A stretch of 64,000 nt of DNA from Parafrigoribacterium_A soli (GTDB taxonomy: Bacteria; Actinomycetota; Actinomycetes; Actinomycetales; Microbacteriaceae), in NCBI RefSeq assembly GCF_040227235.1, contig NZ_JBELNZ010000002.1, positions 682,001-746,000 on the forward strand, read 5' to 3'. Positions 42,199 to 50,617 of the stretch are shown here, one piece after another. The notes under the pieces were generated by a model. The model was not told the origin of the DNA and ran no database searches. It worked only from the letters and a program-made list of their open reading frames with translations. A program made the position numbers and the translations under genes. The stretch's first letter is position 1; every line of letters begins with the position of its first letter.

Positions 42199-43503
42199 AT
42201 GAGCGACTGGAAATTCGAAACAAAGCAGATCCACGCGGGCGCGCAGCCCGATCCGGTGACCAACGCCAGGGCGACACCGATCTACCAGACCACCGCATAC
42301 GTCTTCAACAACGCGGAGCACGCCAAGAACCTGTTCGCGCTGGCCGAGTTCGGCAACATCTACACCCGCATCCAGAACCCGACCCAGGATGTCGTCGAGC
42401 AGCGCGTCGCGGCGCTCGAGGGCGGCACTGCAGCGCTTCTGCTCGCATCCGGGATGTCGGCAACGACGCTGGCCATCCTGAACATCGCGAACGCGGGCGA
42501 CCACATCGTGTCCTCGTCCTCGGTCTACGGCGGCACCTACAACCTGTTCAAGTACACCCTCGAGAAGCTCGGCATCGAGACGACCTTCGTCGAGAACCAG
42601 GATGACGCCGAGGAGTGGCGCCGCGCGGTTCGCCCGAACACCAAGCTCTTCTTCGCCGAGACCATCGGCAACCCGAAGATCAACGTGCTCGACATCGAGC
42701 TCGTCTCCGGCGTTGCGCACGACAACGGCATCCCGCTCATCGTCGACAACACCATCGCGACGCCGTACCTCATCCGCCCGTTCGAGCACGGCGCAGACAT
42801 CATCGTGCACTCGGCCACCAAGTTCCTCGGCGGCCACGGCACGGTCATGGGCGGCATCATCGTCGACGGTGGAAAGTTCGAGTGGTCGAAGAACGTCGAG
42901 AGGTTCCCCGGCCTCACCGAGCCCGACCCCTCGTACCACGGCGCCAGCTACACCACCGTTCTGGGCGACGGCATCGCCTACATCATCAAGGCTCGCGTGC
43001 AGTTGCTTCGTGACCTCGGTGCGGCCATCGCCCCGGCGAGCGCCTGGCAGCTCATTCAGGGAATCGAGACGCTCAGCCTCCGGGTCGAGCGCCACGTGCA
43101 GAACGCGCAGCTGATCGCCGAGTGGCTCGACGCCCATGACGACATCGACACCGTCTACTACGCGGGCCTGCCGTCGAGCCCCTGGTACGGAGCGGCGAAC
43201 AAGTACGCGCCGCGCGGTGTCGGCGCCGTGCTCTCGTTCGACCTCAAGGGCGGGGTGGATGCCGGCCGCGCTCTCGTGGACAACGTGAGCCTGTTCAGCC
43301 ACGTCGCCAACATCGGCGACGTGCGCAGCCTCATCATCCACCCGGCGTCGACCACGCACTCGCAGTTGACCCCGGAGCAGCAGCTCACCGCGGGTGTCAC
43401 GCCCGGCCTCGTGCGCCTCTCGATCGGTCTCGAGAACATCGACGACATCAAGGCAGACCTCGAGGTCGGCCTCGCCGCCGCCCGCGCGGTCGCGGGAAAG
43501 TAA
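42199..43503 (+). CDS. metY: O-acetylhomoserine sulfhydrylase
   Basis: MetY makes homocysteine directly from O-acetylhomoserine and sulfide. The 434-residue fold-type I PLP enzyme shows YTRIQNPTQDVVEQRVAALEGG (read in two pieces), ASGMSATTLAIL, the cofactor aspartate in IVDNTIATPY, the Schiff-base lysine K208 in HSATKFLGGHG, and a long C-terminus as expected for the MetY subfamily (about 430 residues, longer than MetB). ATG 42199 is fixed by a good ribosome-binding site. It is followed by metX after 128 bp, so the two give a complete direct-sulfhydrylation route. Confidence 0.95.
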   Translation: MSDWKFETKQIHAGAQPDPVTNARATPIYQTTAYVFNNAEHAKNLFALAEFGNIYTRIQNPTQDVVEQRVAALEGGTAALLLASGMSATTLAILNIANAGDHIVSSSSVYGGTYNLFKYTLEKLGIETTFVENQDDAEEWRRAVRPNTKLFFAETIGNPKINVLDIELVSGVAHDNGIPLIVDNTIATPYLIRPFEHGADIIVHSATKFLGGHGTVMGGIIVDGGKFEWSKNVERFPGLTEPDPSYHGASYTTVLGDGIAYIIKARVQLLRDLGAAIAPASAWQLIQGIETLSLRVERHVQNAQLIAEWLDAHDDIDTVYYAGLPSSPWYGAANKYAPRGVGAVLSFDLKGGVDAGRALVDNVSLFSHVANIGDVRSLIIHPASTTHSQLTPEQQLTAGVTPGLVRLSIGLENIDDIKADLEVGLAAARAVAGK

Positions 43504-43515
43504 GCGCCACCTCCT

Positions 43516-43553
43516 CGCCGCGGTCGCCCTGCTCCGGCAGGGCGCCCGCGGCG
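43516..43553 (+). terminator. Strong GC hairpin between metY and metX
   Basis: CGCCGCGG and CGCCCTG (43516-43531) pair with CAGGGCG and CGCGGCG (43538-43553), about 14 bp with two small bulges and a 6-base loop. No U-tract follows. It probably ends or weakens metY transcription before metX. Confidence 0.6.
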
Positions 43554-43631
43554 ATGTCGTGAACGCCACGGCCACCCCGGCGCGTAACAAAGCACGACCG
43601 CCGCCACGCCGTCCGCGATACTGAACTAGAC

Positions 43632-44837
43632 ATGGATTGGCAGACACCCGAGGACACGGTTCCTTCGAGCTTCATCACCGAAGCGAACACGAGGGCTCTC
43701 TCCGGCAAGCCGCCGGCCACCGGTGCGTGGCGCGAGGGCGATGCTCCCGGCAATCGTTCCTTCGTGTCCATCGGGCCTCTCGCGCTCGAACGCAGCGAGG
43801 GTCTCGCTTCCGCGCGCATCGCCTACGAGTCCTGGGGCGAGCTCAACGCCGATCGCAGCAACGCCATCCTCGTGCTGCACGCCCTCACCGGAGACAGCCA
43901 CCTCATCGGCTCGGCCGGCCCCGGGCATCCGACAGCCGGCTGGTGGAGCGGCATCATCGGGCCGGGCAAGTACATCGACACAGACGAGTGGTTCGTCGTC
44001 TGCCCCAACATGCTCGGCGGCTGCCAGGGCAGCACCGGCCCCGCGTCGCTCGCTCCCGACGGCCGCGAGTGGGGCGCGCGCTTCCCGTACCTGACCATCC
44101 GCGACCAGGTGGCGGCACAGGTCGCCTTCTCCGACGCGATCGGCATCGATCACTGGGCCGCGGTCATCGGCGGATCCATGGGCGGCATGCACTCGCTCGA
44201 GTGGGCGATCGGCTACCCCGAACGCCTCGACCGCGTGGCGATCATCGCCGCTCCCACGATCAGCAGCGCCGACCAGCTCGCCCTCAACTCCGTGCAGATC
44301 GAAGCAATCAAGATGGACCCGGGGTTCAACGACGGCGACTACTACGAGGCCAAGGATGGTGAGGGTCCGTACCGCGGCCTCGCCCTCGCCAGGCGCATGG
44401 CGCTGCTCAACTACCGCTCGCCGTCAGAGCTCAATGACCGGTTCCAGCGCAGCTGGCAGAGCAGCATCAGCCCGCTAGGCTCCTCCGGAAAGTTTGCCGT
44501 GGAGAGCTACCTCGACTTCCACGGCAACAAGTTCACCCGCAGATTCGACGCCAACAGCTACGTGCTGTTGGTCGAGGCGATGAACTCGCACGACATCGGC
44601 AGGGATCGCGGCGGCGTCGCCGAGGCGCTCTCGCGCATCACAGCACGCAGCCTCGTGCTGGGAATCGACAGCGACCGGTTGTTCCCCGCCGAGTACCAGG
44701 TGCTCATCGCGAGTCGGCTGAGCGGCAGTCTCGACGAGGGGCGAGCCACCATCATCCACTCCGAATTCGGCCACGATGGCTTTCTCATCGAACACGACCT
44801 CGTGGGCCCGGAGCTCGTGCGACTACTCAGCGACTAA
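43632..44837 (+). CDS. metX: Homoserine O-acetyltransferase
   Basis: MetX transfers acetyl from acetyl-CoA to homoserine, the committed step of methionine synthesis. The 401-residue alpha/beta-hydrolase has the NMLGGCQGSTGP segment, nucleophile S182 in GGSMGGM, an Asp in LGIDSDRLFP and the C-terminal catalytic histidine in SEFGHDGFL. The QGSTGP form and length match true MetX proteins. It follows metY and supplies its substrate; homoserine comes from Hom at 2331-3647. Confidence 0.95.
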   Translation: MDWQTPEDTVPSSFITEANTRALSGKPPATGAWREGDAPGNRSFVSIGPLALERSEGLASARIAYESWGELNADRSNAILVLHALTGDSHLIGSAGPGHPTAGWWSGIIGPGKYIDTDEWFVVCPNMLGGCQGSTGPASLAPDGREWGARFPYLTIRDQVAAQVAFSDAIGIDHWAAVIGGSMGGMHSLEWAIGYPERLDRVAIIAAPTISSADQLALNSVQIEAIKMDPGFNDGDYYEAKDGEGPYRGLALARRMALLNYRSPSELNDRFQRSWQSSISPLGSSGKFAVESYLDFHGNKFTRRFDANSYVLLVEAMNSHDIGRDRGGVAEALSRITARSLVLGIDSDRLFPAEYQVLIASRLSGSLDEGRATIIHSEFGHDGFLIEHDLVGPELVRLLSD

Positions 44838-44937
44838 CAGGGACAATCGAGGGCTTGTCATATTGGCTATGCTGATCGAGTGTATACAGAACGGTCTGAT
44901 AATAAGGCCGGCTCCCGAGGCGCACTGCCGCCGTTTG

Positions 44938-44946
44938 GCGATCGCC
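44938..44946. other. Palindrome GGCGATCGCC before response regulator 1
   Basis: GGCGATCGCC (44937-44946) is a perfect 10-bp palindrome that ends next to the ATG of the first response regulator. It could be an operator or simply a GATCGC-rich chance word; no Shine-Dalgarno is visible for that gene. Confidence 0.25.
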
Positions 44947-44947
44947 C

Positions 44948-45613
44948 ATGGTGACCGTGCGTCCGCCCCGATCCCCGAAGATCAGGGTGGCGGTCGTTGA
45001 CGACCACAGGCTGGTGCTCGACGGAATAGTCGCCCACCTTGCAGCCTCGCAACTCGACATCGAGGTCGTGGCGAGCGAGGCGAGCTGGGCCGGCCTCCTG
45101 GGCCATAAAGCGTTCCCCGTTGACGTCGTCGTGCTCGACCTCCATCTCGATGACCGCATTCCGATCGGCACAAAGATCCGCGCGCTCACCGCGGCGGGCA
45201 GCCGCACCATCGTGATCAGCAGGCACGCCGACATTCCGACCGTTTACACCGCCGTGCAGGCGGGCGCGCTCGCCTTCGTTCCAAAGACCGAGACGGCCGA
45301 CGAACTGGTGGCAGCGATTCGCGCTGCCGCCGTGGGAGAGCAGCATCAGAACGCCCCGCTGCGCAACGCCATCGCTGGCACGAATCCCGAGGTGCTGCCC
45401 GGGCTCGGCAAGCGCGAGCAGCGGGCCCTCGTGCTGTACGCATCCGGTCGCACCATTCGCGAAGTCGCGGAGATCATGCAGACCACCGAAGAGACCGTGA
45501 AGTCGTACATCAAGCGAGCCAGGCGCAAGTACCGGGACGTGGGCACCGACCTCGGTTCGAAGATCAAGCTTCGCGACCACGGCATCCGCGCCGGTTGGGT
45601 GTCCTCGGAATAG
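44948..45613 (+). CDS. LuxR/NarL-type response regulator 1 of a two-regulator module
   Basis: The 221-residue protein has a receiver domain (about 11-125; acidic pocket D18-D19, phosphoacceptor D64, lysine K113) and a C-terminal LuxR-type helix-turn-helix (about 150-210; EVAEIMQTTEETVKSYIKRA). The receiver reads FPVDVVVLDLHLDDRIPI after the active Asp, not the usual MPxMDG, and this variant is shared with the second regulator at 48352. The HTH is followed by DLGSKIKLRDHGI. ATG 44948 is used; GTG 44951 is an alternative. It is separated from the kinase gene by a terminator and a structured 230-bp gap. Target genes unknown. Confidence 0.85.
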   Translation: MVTVRPPRSPKIRVAVVDDHRLVLDGIVAHLAASQLDIEVVASEASWAGLLGHKAFPVDVVVLDLHLDDRIPIGTKIRALTAAGSRTIVISRHADIPTVYTAVQAGALAFVPKTETADELVAAIRAAAVGEQHQNAPLRNAIAGTNPEVLPGLGKREQRALVLYASGRTIREVAEIMQTTEETVKSYIKRARRKYRDVGTDLGSKIKLRDHGIRAGWVSSE

Positions 45614-45652
45614 ATCGCGATCGTATCCGCCGCGATGGAGGGCTCTGCCGCT

Positions 45653-45680
45653 AGAGGGCCACGGTTGCCCGTGGCCCTCT
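45653..45680 (+). terminator. Intrinsic terminator behind response regulator 1
   Basis: AGAGGGCCACGG (45653-45664) and CCGTGGCCCTCT (45669-45680) form a perfect 12-bp stem with a TTGC tetraloop, followed by a short T run. It works on either strand. Confidence 0.85.
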
Positions 45681-45685
45681 TAGCA

Positions 45686-45817
45686 AGACCCCCCGGTCTG
45701 GCCGGTTCCTCAATGAGGCTCCGCCCCGGTGCCGTCTATTCGGGTCAAGGCACCGATCCGGACCCGGGTGCATGAGCACCCGATCCGGCTCTGAGTGTGG
45801 CTACCGGGTCTACCCGG
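45686..45817. ncRNA. Candidate structured RNA or leader element with five further hairpins
   Basis: Between the terminator and the kinase gene lie five close stem-loops: AGACC/GGTCT (45686-45699, CCCC loop), CCTC/GAGG (45708-45718), CGGTGCC/GGCACCG (45727-45755), CGGGTGC/GCACCCG with an ATGA tetraloop (45765-45782) and CCGGG/CCCGG (45804-45817). GATCCGG occurs on both sides of the fourth stem. No convincing ORF covers the stretch. This density of perfect stems suggests an RNA gene or a regulatory leader; I cannot name a family or be sure of the strand. Confidence 0.4.
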
Positions 45818-45911
45818 CGCGCCCCTCTTGTTCTTCCCCTGAACTGTACCTTTCTCACCGGATTCCCAGCGAACAGTGTCGCACCCCCATTTGAGGTGAC
45901 AGTGTGGAAGC

Positions 45912-47084
45912 ATGTCTAGCGTGGAACCCATCGCCAAAGAACGCGATCGCCTTCTACATCGCTCCGCCCGAGTGGTCGGATTGGGATCGACGATTGTTTC
46001 TCTCGTGTGCTTCAGCGTGCCCGGCGTGCTGCCATGGGCGAGCTATCTCGCGACCCTTCCGCTGTTCGTGCTTCTCGCCTTCGCGCTCTACCGCATGGGC
46101 ATCGGCCAGTCCATCCTCTGGGTTCTTCTCGGCCTCGCCTCCGGACTCGCGATCCTGCTGGTCGCGCAGGTACCGAACGGGCAGAGCGAGACGCGCGCCA
46201 TCGCCGACGCCATGGTCCCCCTCGCGGCCGCCGCTCTCGCATCCTTCGCGATCGTGCTGACCAACTCGGTGCCGAGGCTCGTCGTGCTCGTCGTGGGTGT
46301 AGTGCTCTCGTTCATCCTCGTGGAGTTCGCCGCACCGCATCCTGACGGGATCGCGCCGCAGGCCGTCGCCACCCTGGTCGGCTGGATCCTCGCGTCGATC
46401 CTCGGCTACTGGCTCGGCGCGAGCGTTCCGAGAGCCGCCCGCAGAATCTTCAGCATCGGCCGCGCCCATCGCGCCGAGCGCCTGGCGAGCGAGACCGAGG
46501 CTCAGCGGCGTCAGGGCGCGCGGCTCCTGCACGACACCGTGCTCGCCACCCTCACCCTGCTCGCGCACTCCGGCGTGGGAGTCACGACCTCGGCGCTCCA
46601 GCAGCAGGCCGGCGACGACGCCCGACTGCTGCGGCAATTGCGGCTCGGTGCGAGTCCCGTCCCCACCTCATCCGGAACGTACAACCTCGAACCGGTCGAG
46701 GACTCGATCCTCGGCACCACGCTCGAGTCGGTCAAACAGCGCTTCGGCAGAATGGGCCTCGAGGTCAGCTGGCACGGCACCGGTCAGGTGCTACTGCCGA
46801 GCAACGTGCTCGACGCCTTCCTGCTCGCACTCGCCGAGTGTCTTGAGAACGTGCGCCGCCACGCCGGTGTCACCGACGCGCACGTGACGATCACGGACGA
46901 CGAGACCACCGTGCGAGCCATGGTGACGGATGCCGGCGTCGGCTTCGACCTGAAGGACATCGACGCCGCGCGGCTCGGCTTCAAGGACTCGGTGGTCGGC
47001 AGGCTCAAGGAGGTCGGCGGCAACGCCAGGCTGTTCTCGGCCCGCGGCTCAGGGACCACGGTGGTACTGGAGGTACCCAAGTGA
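45912..47084 (+). CDS. NarL-type sensor histidine kinase
   Basis: The 390-residue protein has five to six transmembrane helices (residues about 20-170), a dimerisation helix with the phosphoacceptor H207 in ARLLHDTVLATL (HisKA_3 type, H followed by D), and a HATPase domain with the N-box ECLENVRRHAG (N313) and DAGVGFD. There is no large extracellular domain, so the signal is probably sensed in or near the membrane. GGAAG lies before ATG 45912. It overlaps the next gene by 4 bases, tying the kinase to its membrane partner and the second response regulator. Confidence 0.88.
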   Translation: MSSVEPIAKERDRLLHRSARVVGLGSTIVSLVCFSVPGVLPWASYLATLPLFVLLAFALYRMGIGQSILWVLLGLASGLAILLVAQVPNGQSETRAIADAMVPLAAAALASFAIVLTNSVPRLVVLVVGVVLSFILVEFAAPHPDGIAPQAVATLVGWILASILGYWLGASVPRAARRIFSIGRAHRAERLASETEAQRRQGARLLHDTVLATLTLLAHSGVGVTTSALQQQAGDDARLLRQLRLGASPVPTSSGTYNLEPVEDSILGTTLESVKQRFGRMGLEVSWHGTGQVLLPSNVLDAFLLALAECLENVRRHAGVTDAHVTITDDETTVRAMVTDAGVGFDLKDIDAARLGFKDSVVGRLKEVGGNARLFSARGSGTTVVLEVPK

Positions 47085-48334
47085 CCTTCTCGCGCCCAGA
47101 AGAGAACACGCTCGGCGTCATCGTCGGCAAACGTCCGCGCGGCGGCGTCCCGAGCGCGTCGACCGCAGCTCGCGCCGTCCGCCAGGCGAGTGCGCCCGGC
47201 GCCAGTCTCGGCACCGGTTATCTCGGCGTGGGCGCCGGCGTGATCGCCGGAGTGCAGGCGCTGTGCGGAATCGGGCTGTTCGTCTGGCATCTCGAGTCCT
47301 ACCCGAGCCTCCTGCCGATCGTCGTCTCCTGGTTCATTTACGTCGCGTCGCTCATCGGTGTGGGCGTGGCGCTTGCCACGCGCGGCGAACGAATGTCCGG
47401 CCTGCTGTTCGGCGCGTTCCTGGTCGCGCAGGCGTGCGTGGTCGCGCTCGACTTCGCAGCCATCTGGCCGCTGCACGACATCGGAGCCTTCGCCACCTCA
47501 TCCGTCTCCGTGGGATTCGGGCTCCTCGTCGCCGTCACCCTGCGCCGTGCGAGCGAAATGCTGTTCGCCGCCGGGCTGCTGTGCGTCGCCTTCGTCGGGG
47601 CCATCCTGCTCACCACTCCGCTGACGAGCGAGACGCTCCCGTCGCAGATCGGCGTCGTCGCGCTGGCCGTGCTGCCGCCCGTGTTCGGCGTCTACGTGGT
47701 GCGTCGATTCAGGAGGCTCGTCCAGCTCGAACTCGACCGCGTGCTCGTGCAGAGCACGATCTCCGCACCGCGATTCGCGGTCGGGATGCTCGCCTCAGAG
47801 GAACTCGCACGGCTCGACCTCGCAGCCGAAGAACTGCTCGATTCCGTCGCGACCGGCACCATCCAGCTCCCGCTGTCGCCCAAGATCGCCTCGACCGCGG
47901 CCTCGCTCGCGACCGAACTGCGCCTTCACCTCATCGAGGGTCGCCGAGAGACCTGGCTCTACCACGCCATCACCGAGTCCGAGCAGTTGGGCAAGGGCGT
48001 GACGCTCAGCGACCCCGGCAGTCTCGCCGGCCTCCTGGATCCGCACCAGCGCGACGGCCTGCTCGCCGCAGTCTGGCTGCTCGTCAGCAGCAATGGCAAG
48101 ACCACACCGACCGCCCAGCTCACCCTCGGTCCGATCACCACCACCCTGGACAACGGCCCGGCACGCACCGTAAACGTGCCCATCGTCATCGCCACCACGG
48201 GCATCCAGCGCAATCGCGTCGATCCCGCAACGTGGAACGCGATCGGCAAGGTGGGCCGTTTCATCGACTCGACGCAGAACTCCAGCCTGCGTGTCGAGAT
48301 CGAGTGTGTCGTCGCGAACCCGGCGGACCAATAA
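47081..48334 (+). CDS. Membrane protein with kinase-like architecture lacking catalytic motifs
   Basis: The 417-residue product has about six transmembrane helices (residues 45-205), then a cytosolic part that starts with a helical region (about 220-290; LARLDLAAEELLDSVATGTIQL in two pieces) and ends in an alpha/beta domain (about 310-410) with HQRDGLLAAVWLLVSSNGK. The layout copies the neighbouring histidine kinase, but there is no phosphoacceptor HD pair, no N-box asparagine in the right setting and no DxGxG. It may be a pseudokinase or a sensor partner. It overlaps the kinase gene by 4 bases and ends 17 bp before regulator 2. I do not recognise a named family. Confidence 0.65.
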   Translation: MTFSRPEENTLGVIVGKRPRGGVPSASTAARAVRQASAPGASLGTGYLGVGAGVIAGVQALCGIGLFVWHLESYPSLLPIVVSWFIYVASLIGVGVALATRGERMSGLLFGAFLVAQACVVALDFAAIWPLHDIGAFATSSVSVGFGLLVAVTLRRASEMLFAAGLLCVAFVGAILLTTPLTSETLPSQIGVVALAVLPPVFGVYVVRRFRRLVQLELDRVLVQSTISAPRFAVGMLASEELARLDLAAEELLDSVATGTIQLPLSPKIASTAASLATELRLHLIEGRRETWLYHAITESEQLGKGVTLSDPGSLAGLLDPHQRDGLLAAVWLLVSSNGKTTPTAQLTLGPITTTLDNGPARTVNVPIVIATTGIQRNRVDPATWNAIGKVGRFIDSTQNSSLRVEIECVVANPADQ

Positions 48335-48351
48335 CATGCTGGAGAACACCA

Positions 48352-49041
48352 ATGGAGATGAGTAGCACAGTGGCGCAAGCAGACGACAGGATTCGACTCG
48401 CCCTCGTCGACGATCACAAGATGCTCCTCGGAGCGCTCACGGAGTGGATCCGCGGGGCCGCCTCAGACATCAGCATGGTCGCCGCGGTCACCACGTGGCC
48501 GGAGCTGCTGACCCACGCGGAGTTCCCCGTGGACGTCGTGCTGCTCGACCTCGACCTCAAAGACAACATCCCGATCTCGCTGAAGATCTCGACCCTCAAC
48601 ACCACGGGCGTGAAGACGGTCGTCATGAGCACCTACTCGGAGCCGAACGTGGTGCGTGAGGCGCTCGCGGCCGGTGCGCTCGGCTATCTCGTAAAGAGCG
48701 AGGATGCCGACATGATCGTCGAGGCGATTCGCGCGGCCACGAGGGGTGAGTCGTACATCTCCGCGGAACTGGACCTGGCACTGAACGCGGGAACGGTGGG
48801 CGGAGCGCCGAAGCTCAGCGCGCAGGAGCGCAGGGTGATGGCGCTCTACGGCGGTGGCGAGCCGGTGAAGGCCGTGGCCTTCCAGCTCAGCATCTCCGAA
48901 GAGACCGCCAAGTCATACCTCAAGCGCATTCGCGAGAAGTACCGCGTCGCGGGAATCGACGTCGGCACCAAGGTTGCGCTGCGCAAGCGGGCCATTCAAG
49001 ACGGCATCCTGATCTCAACGGAGTCGCCGCAGGGCTTCTGA
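48352..49041 (+). CDS. LuxR/NarL-type response regulator 2 of the module
   Basis: The 229-residue regulator has a receiver (about 14-130; D20-D21, phosphoacceptor D66, K115) and a LuxR-type HTH (about 155-215; AVAFQLSISEETAKSYLKRI). It shares the FPVDVVxLDLxLxDxIPI and SEETxKSYxKR...GxKxxLRxxAI patterns with regulator 1, so they are paralogues. GGAGA lies 6 bases before ATG 48352; a second ATG is two codons later. As the cistron directly after the kinase and its partner it is the more likely cognate regulator. Confidence 0.88.
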   Translation: MEMSSTVAQADDRIRLALVDDHKMLLGALTEWIRGAASDISMVAAVTTWPELLTHAEFPVDVVLLDLDLKDNIPISLKISTLNTTGVKTVVMSTYSEPNVVREALAAGALGYLVKSEDADMIVEAIRAATRGESYISAELDLALNAGTVGGAPKLSAQERRVMALYGGGEPVKAVAFQLSISEETAKSYLKRIREKYRVAGIDVGTKVALRKRAIQDGILISTESPQGF

Positions 49042-49050
49042 CGAGCGCGG

Positions 49051-50307
49051 CTAGCGCCGGATCGGCCGCTTGCGTTCGAGCAGCACGCTCGCGGCGGCAA
49101 GTGCCACACCGGGCACGCACAGAAGCAGGCCCACCCAGCTGGGCGAGACGTAGCCGAGGCCCGCGACGATCGCGATACCGCCGAGGAATGCGCCGAGACT
49201 GTTGCCGAGGTTGAGGGACGCGTGGTTTACCGCCGCAGCGAGCGTCTGGCTGTCGCCCGCGACATCCATGAGGCGCGTCTGGATCGCCGGCGAGAGTGCC
49301 GCAGACGAGGCGCCCACCATGAAGGCGAAAGCGAGCAAGCCGGGGACCGACCATGACGTGAGCGCCATTCCCGCCAGGGACAGCGCGAACACGCCGAAAA
49401 ACGCGAAGATCGAGCGCATGATGTTGCGATCTGCGGCCCAGCCGCCGAGCAGGTTGCCGACCGTCATCCCGAGCCCGACGACGATGAGCACGACGGGTAC
49501 GAAGTGCACTCCGAGGCCCGTCACCTCCGTGACGAGAGGCGAGATGAAGGTGTACACGGCGAAGAAACCGCCGAAGCCAATGGCGCCGATGAGCAGCGCG
49601 AGCCACACCTGCGCTCGACCGAAGGCCTTGAGCTCGCGCTTCATGGTCGCGCCGGCGTCGCCCGACTGGAACGGCACGAGCAGCGCGATCGCGACGAAGC
49701 TGAGAGCGAAGATGGCGGCGACCGCGAGGTAGGCGACCCGCCAGTTCGTGGTCTGGCCGAGCAGCGTGATGGCCGGGACGCCGACGACGTTCGCGATCGT
49801 GAGACCGGAGAGCACAATCGCCACTCCCCTGGCGCGTCGGCCCGGGCCCATGAGGGACGCCGCGACAAGTGAGGCCACGCCGAAGTACGCGCCGTGCGGC
49901 AGTCCTGCGACGAATCGAGCGAGTAGCACGAGGCCAAACCCTGGCAGCAGTGCGGATGCCAGCGTCGCCAGGGTGAATGCTCCCGCAAGCACGAGCAGCA
50001 GTTGTTTGCGCGGAAAGCGCGCGGCCATCGTCGCGATCGTCGGCGCGCCGACCACGACGCCCAGTGCGTAGGCGGAGACGAGCCAGCTCGCCTGGGCATT
50101 CGCAGCATCAGGGTTGACGGCCTGGAGCGCCGGCAGGAGGTCGTGAGCGAGGTTGGGCAGCAGCCCCATGGCCACAAACTCCGTGGCGCCGATTCCGAAG
50201 CCGCCGAGCGCGAGAGCCAGCAGGGCGAGCCGCGTGCGGGCGGGGCTCAGCGACGGCGATGCGTGAGATTCGAGAGGCTCGCTCGCGGTGTCTTCCGCGC
50301 GGCTCAC
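49051..50307 (-). CDS. MFS transporter (AraJ-like, 12 helices)
   Basis: The 418-residue product has 12 hydrophobic segments, GGFGIGATEFVAMGLLP at the first helix (characteristic of AraJ/YdhP-type DHA1 transporters), and LSGLTIANVVGVPAITLLGQ in the motif-C helix. Such proteins export sugars, purines or drugs. Its GTG start overlaps the stop of the thiamine-binding-like gene by 4 bases, so the two are co-translated. It is convergent with regulator 2, only 9 bp apart. Confidence 0.88.
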   Translation of the reverse strand: MSRAEDTASEPLESHASPSLSPARTRLALLALALGGFGIGATEFVAMGLLPNLAHDLLPALQAVNPDAANAQASWLVSAYALGVVVGAPTIATMAARFPRKQLLLVLAGAFTLATLASALLPGFGLVLLARFVAGLPHGAYFGVASLVAASLMGPGRRARGVAIVLSGLTIANVVGVPAITLLGQTTNWRVAYLAVAAIFALSFVAIALLVPFQSGDAGATMKRELKAFGRAQVWLALLIGAIGFGGFFAVYTFISPLVTEVTGLGVHFVPVVLIVVGLGMTVGNLLGGWAADRNIMRSIFAFFGVFALSLAGMALTSWSVPGLLAFAFMVGASSAALSPAIQTRLMDVAGDSQTLAAAVNHASLNLGNSLGAFLGGIAIVAGLGYVSPSWVGLLLCVPGVALAAASVLLERKRPIRR

Positions 50308-50615
50308 CGCGAGGAATCGCGAATGGCGCGCTCCAGTCGTTCCACCTTGCCGGTCAGCTCACCACTGTGACCAGGGCGGATGTCGGCCTTGAGCACAAGC
50401 GAGACGCGCGTGCCGAACTCGGCCACGGCATCCGTTGCGCGCCGCACCACGTCGAAGACCTCGTCCCAGTCGCCCTCGATCGTCGTGAACATGGAGTCTG
50501 TGTGGTTGGGCAGGCCGGAGTCGCGCACGACCTTGACCGCCGCGGCGACAGCGTCATGCACGGAGTCACCCTCCGTTGCTCCACCGCTCGGTGCGACCGA
50601 AAATGCCACCAGCAT
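50304..50615 (-). CDS. MTH1187/YkoF-like thiamine-binding family protein
   Basis: The 103-residue protein matches the MTH1187 family (ferredoxin-like fold): VAFSVAPSGG at the N-terminus, HTDSMFTTIEGDWDEVFDVV in the middle and VSLVLKADIRPGHSGELTGKVERLE at the end (each read in part). Members bind thiamine or related pyrimidines; some are fused to transporters. ATG 50615 follows GGAGG. It is coupled to the MFS gene, so a link between binding and export or uptake is plausible but inferred. Confidence 0.82.
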   Translation of the reverse strand: MLVAFSVAPSGGATEGDSVHDAVAAAVKVVRDSGLPNHTDSMFTTIEGDWDEVFDVVRRATDAVAEFGTRVSLVLKADIRPGHSGELTGKVERLERAIRDSSR

Positions 50616-50617
50616 TG

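Noticed and set aside
45686..45760. Possible 6C RNA because of a CCCCCC hairpin loop
   Set aside because: Only one C-rich loop is clear; the second C-rich hairpin of that class is not found.
45710..45937. 75-codon frame on the minus strand in the hairpin region before the kinase
   Set aside because: No ribosome-binding site or family; it runs through the stem-loops and into the kinase gene start. Structured RNA explains the region better.
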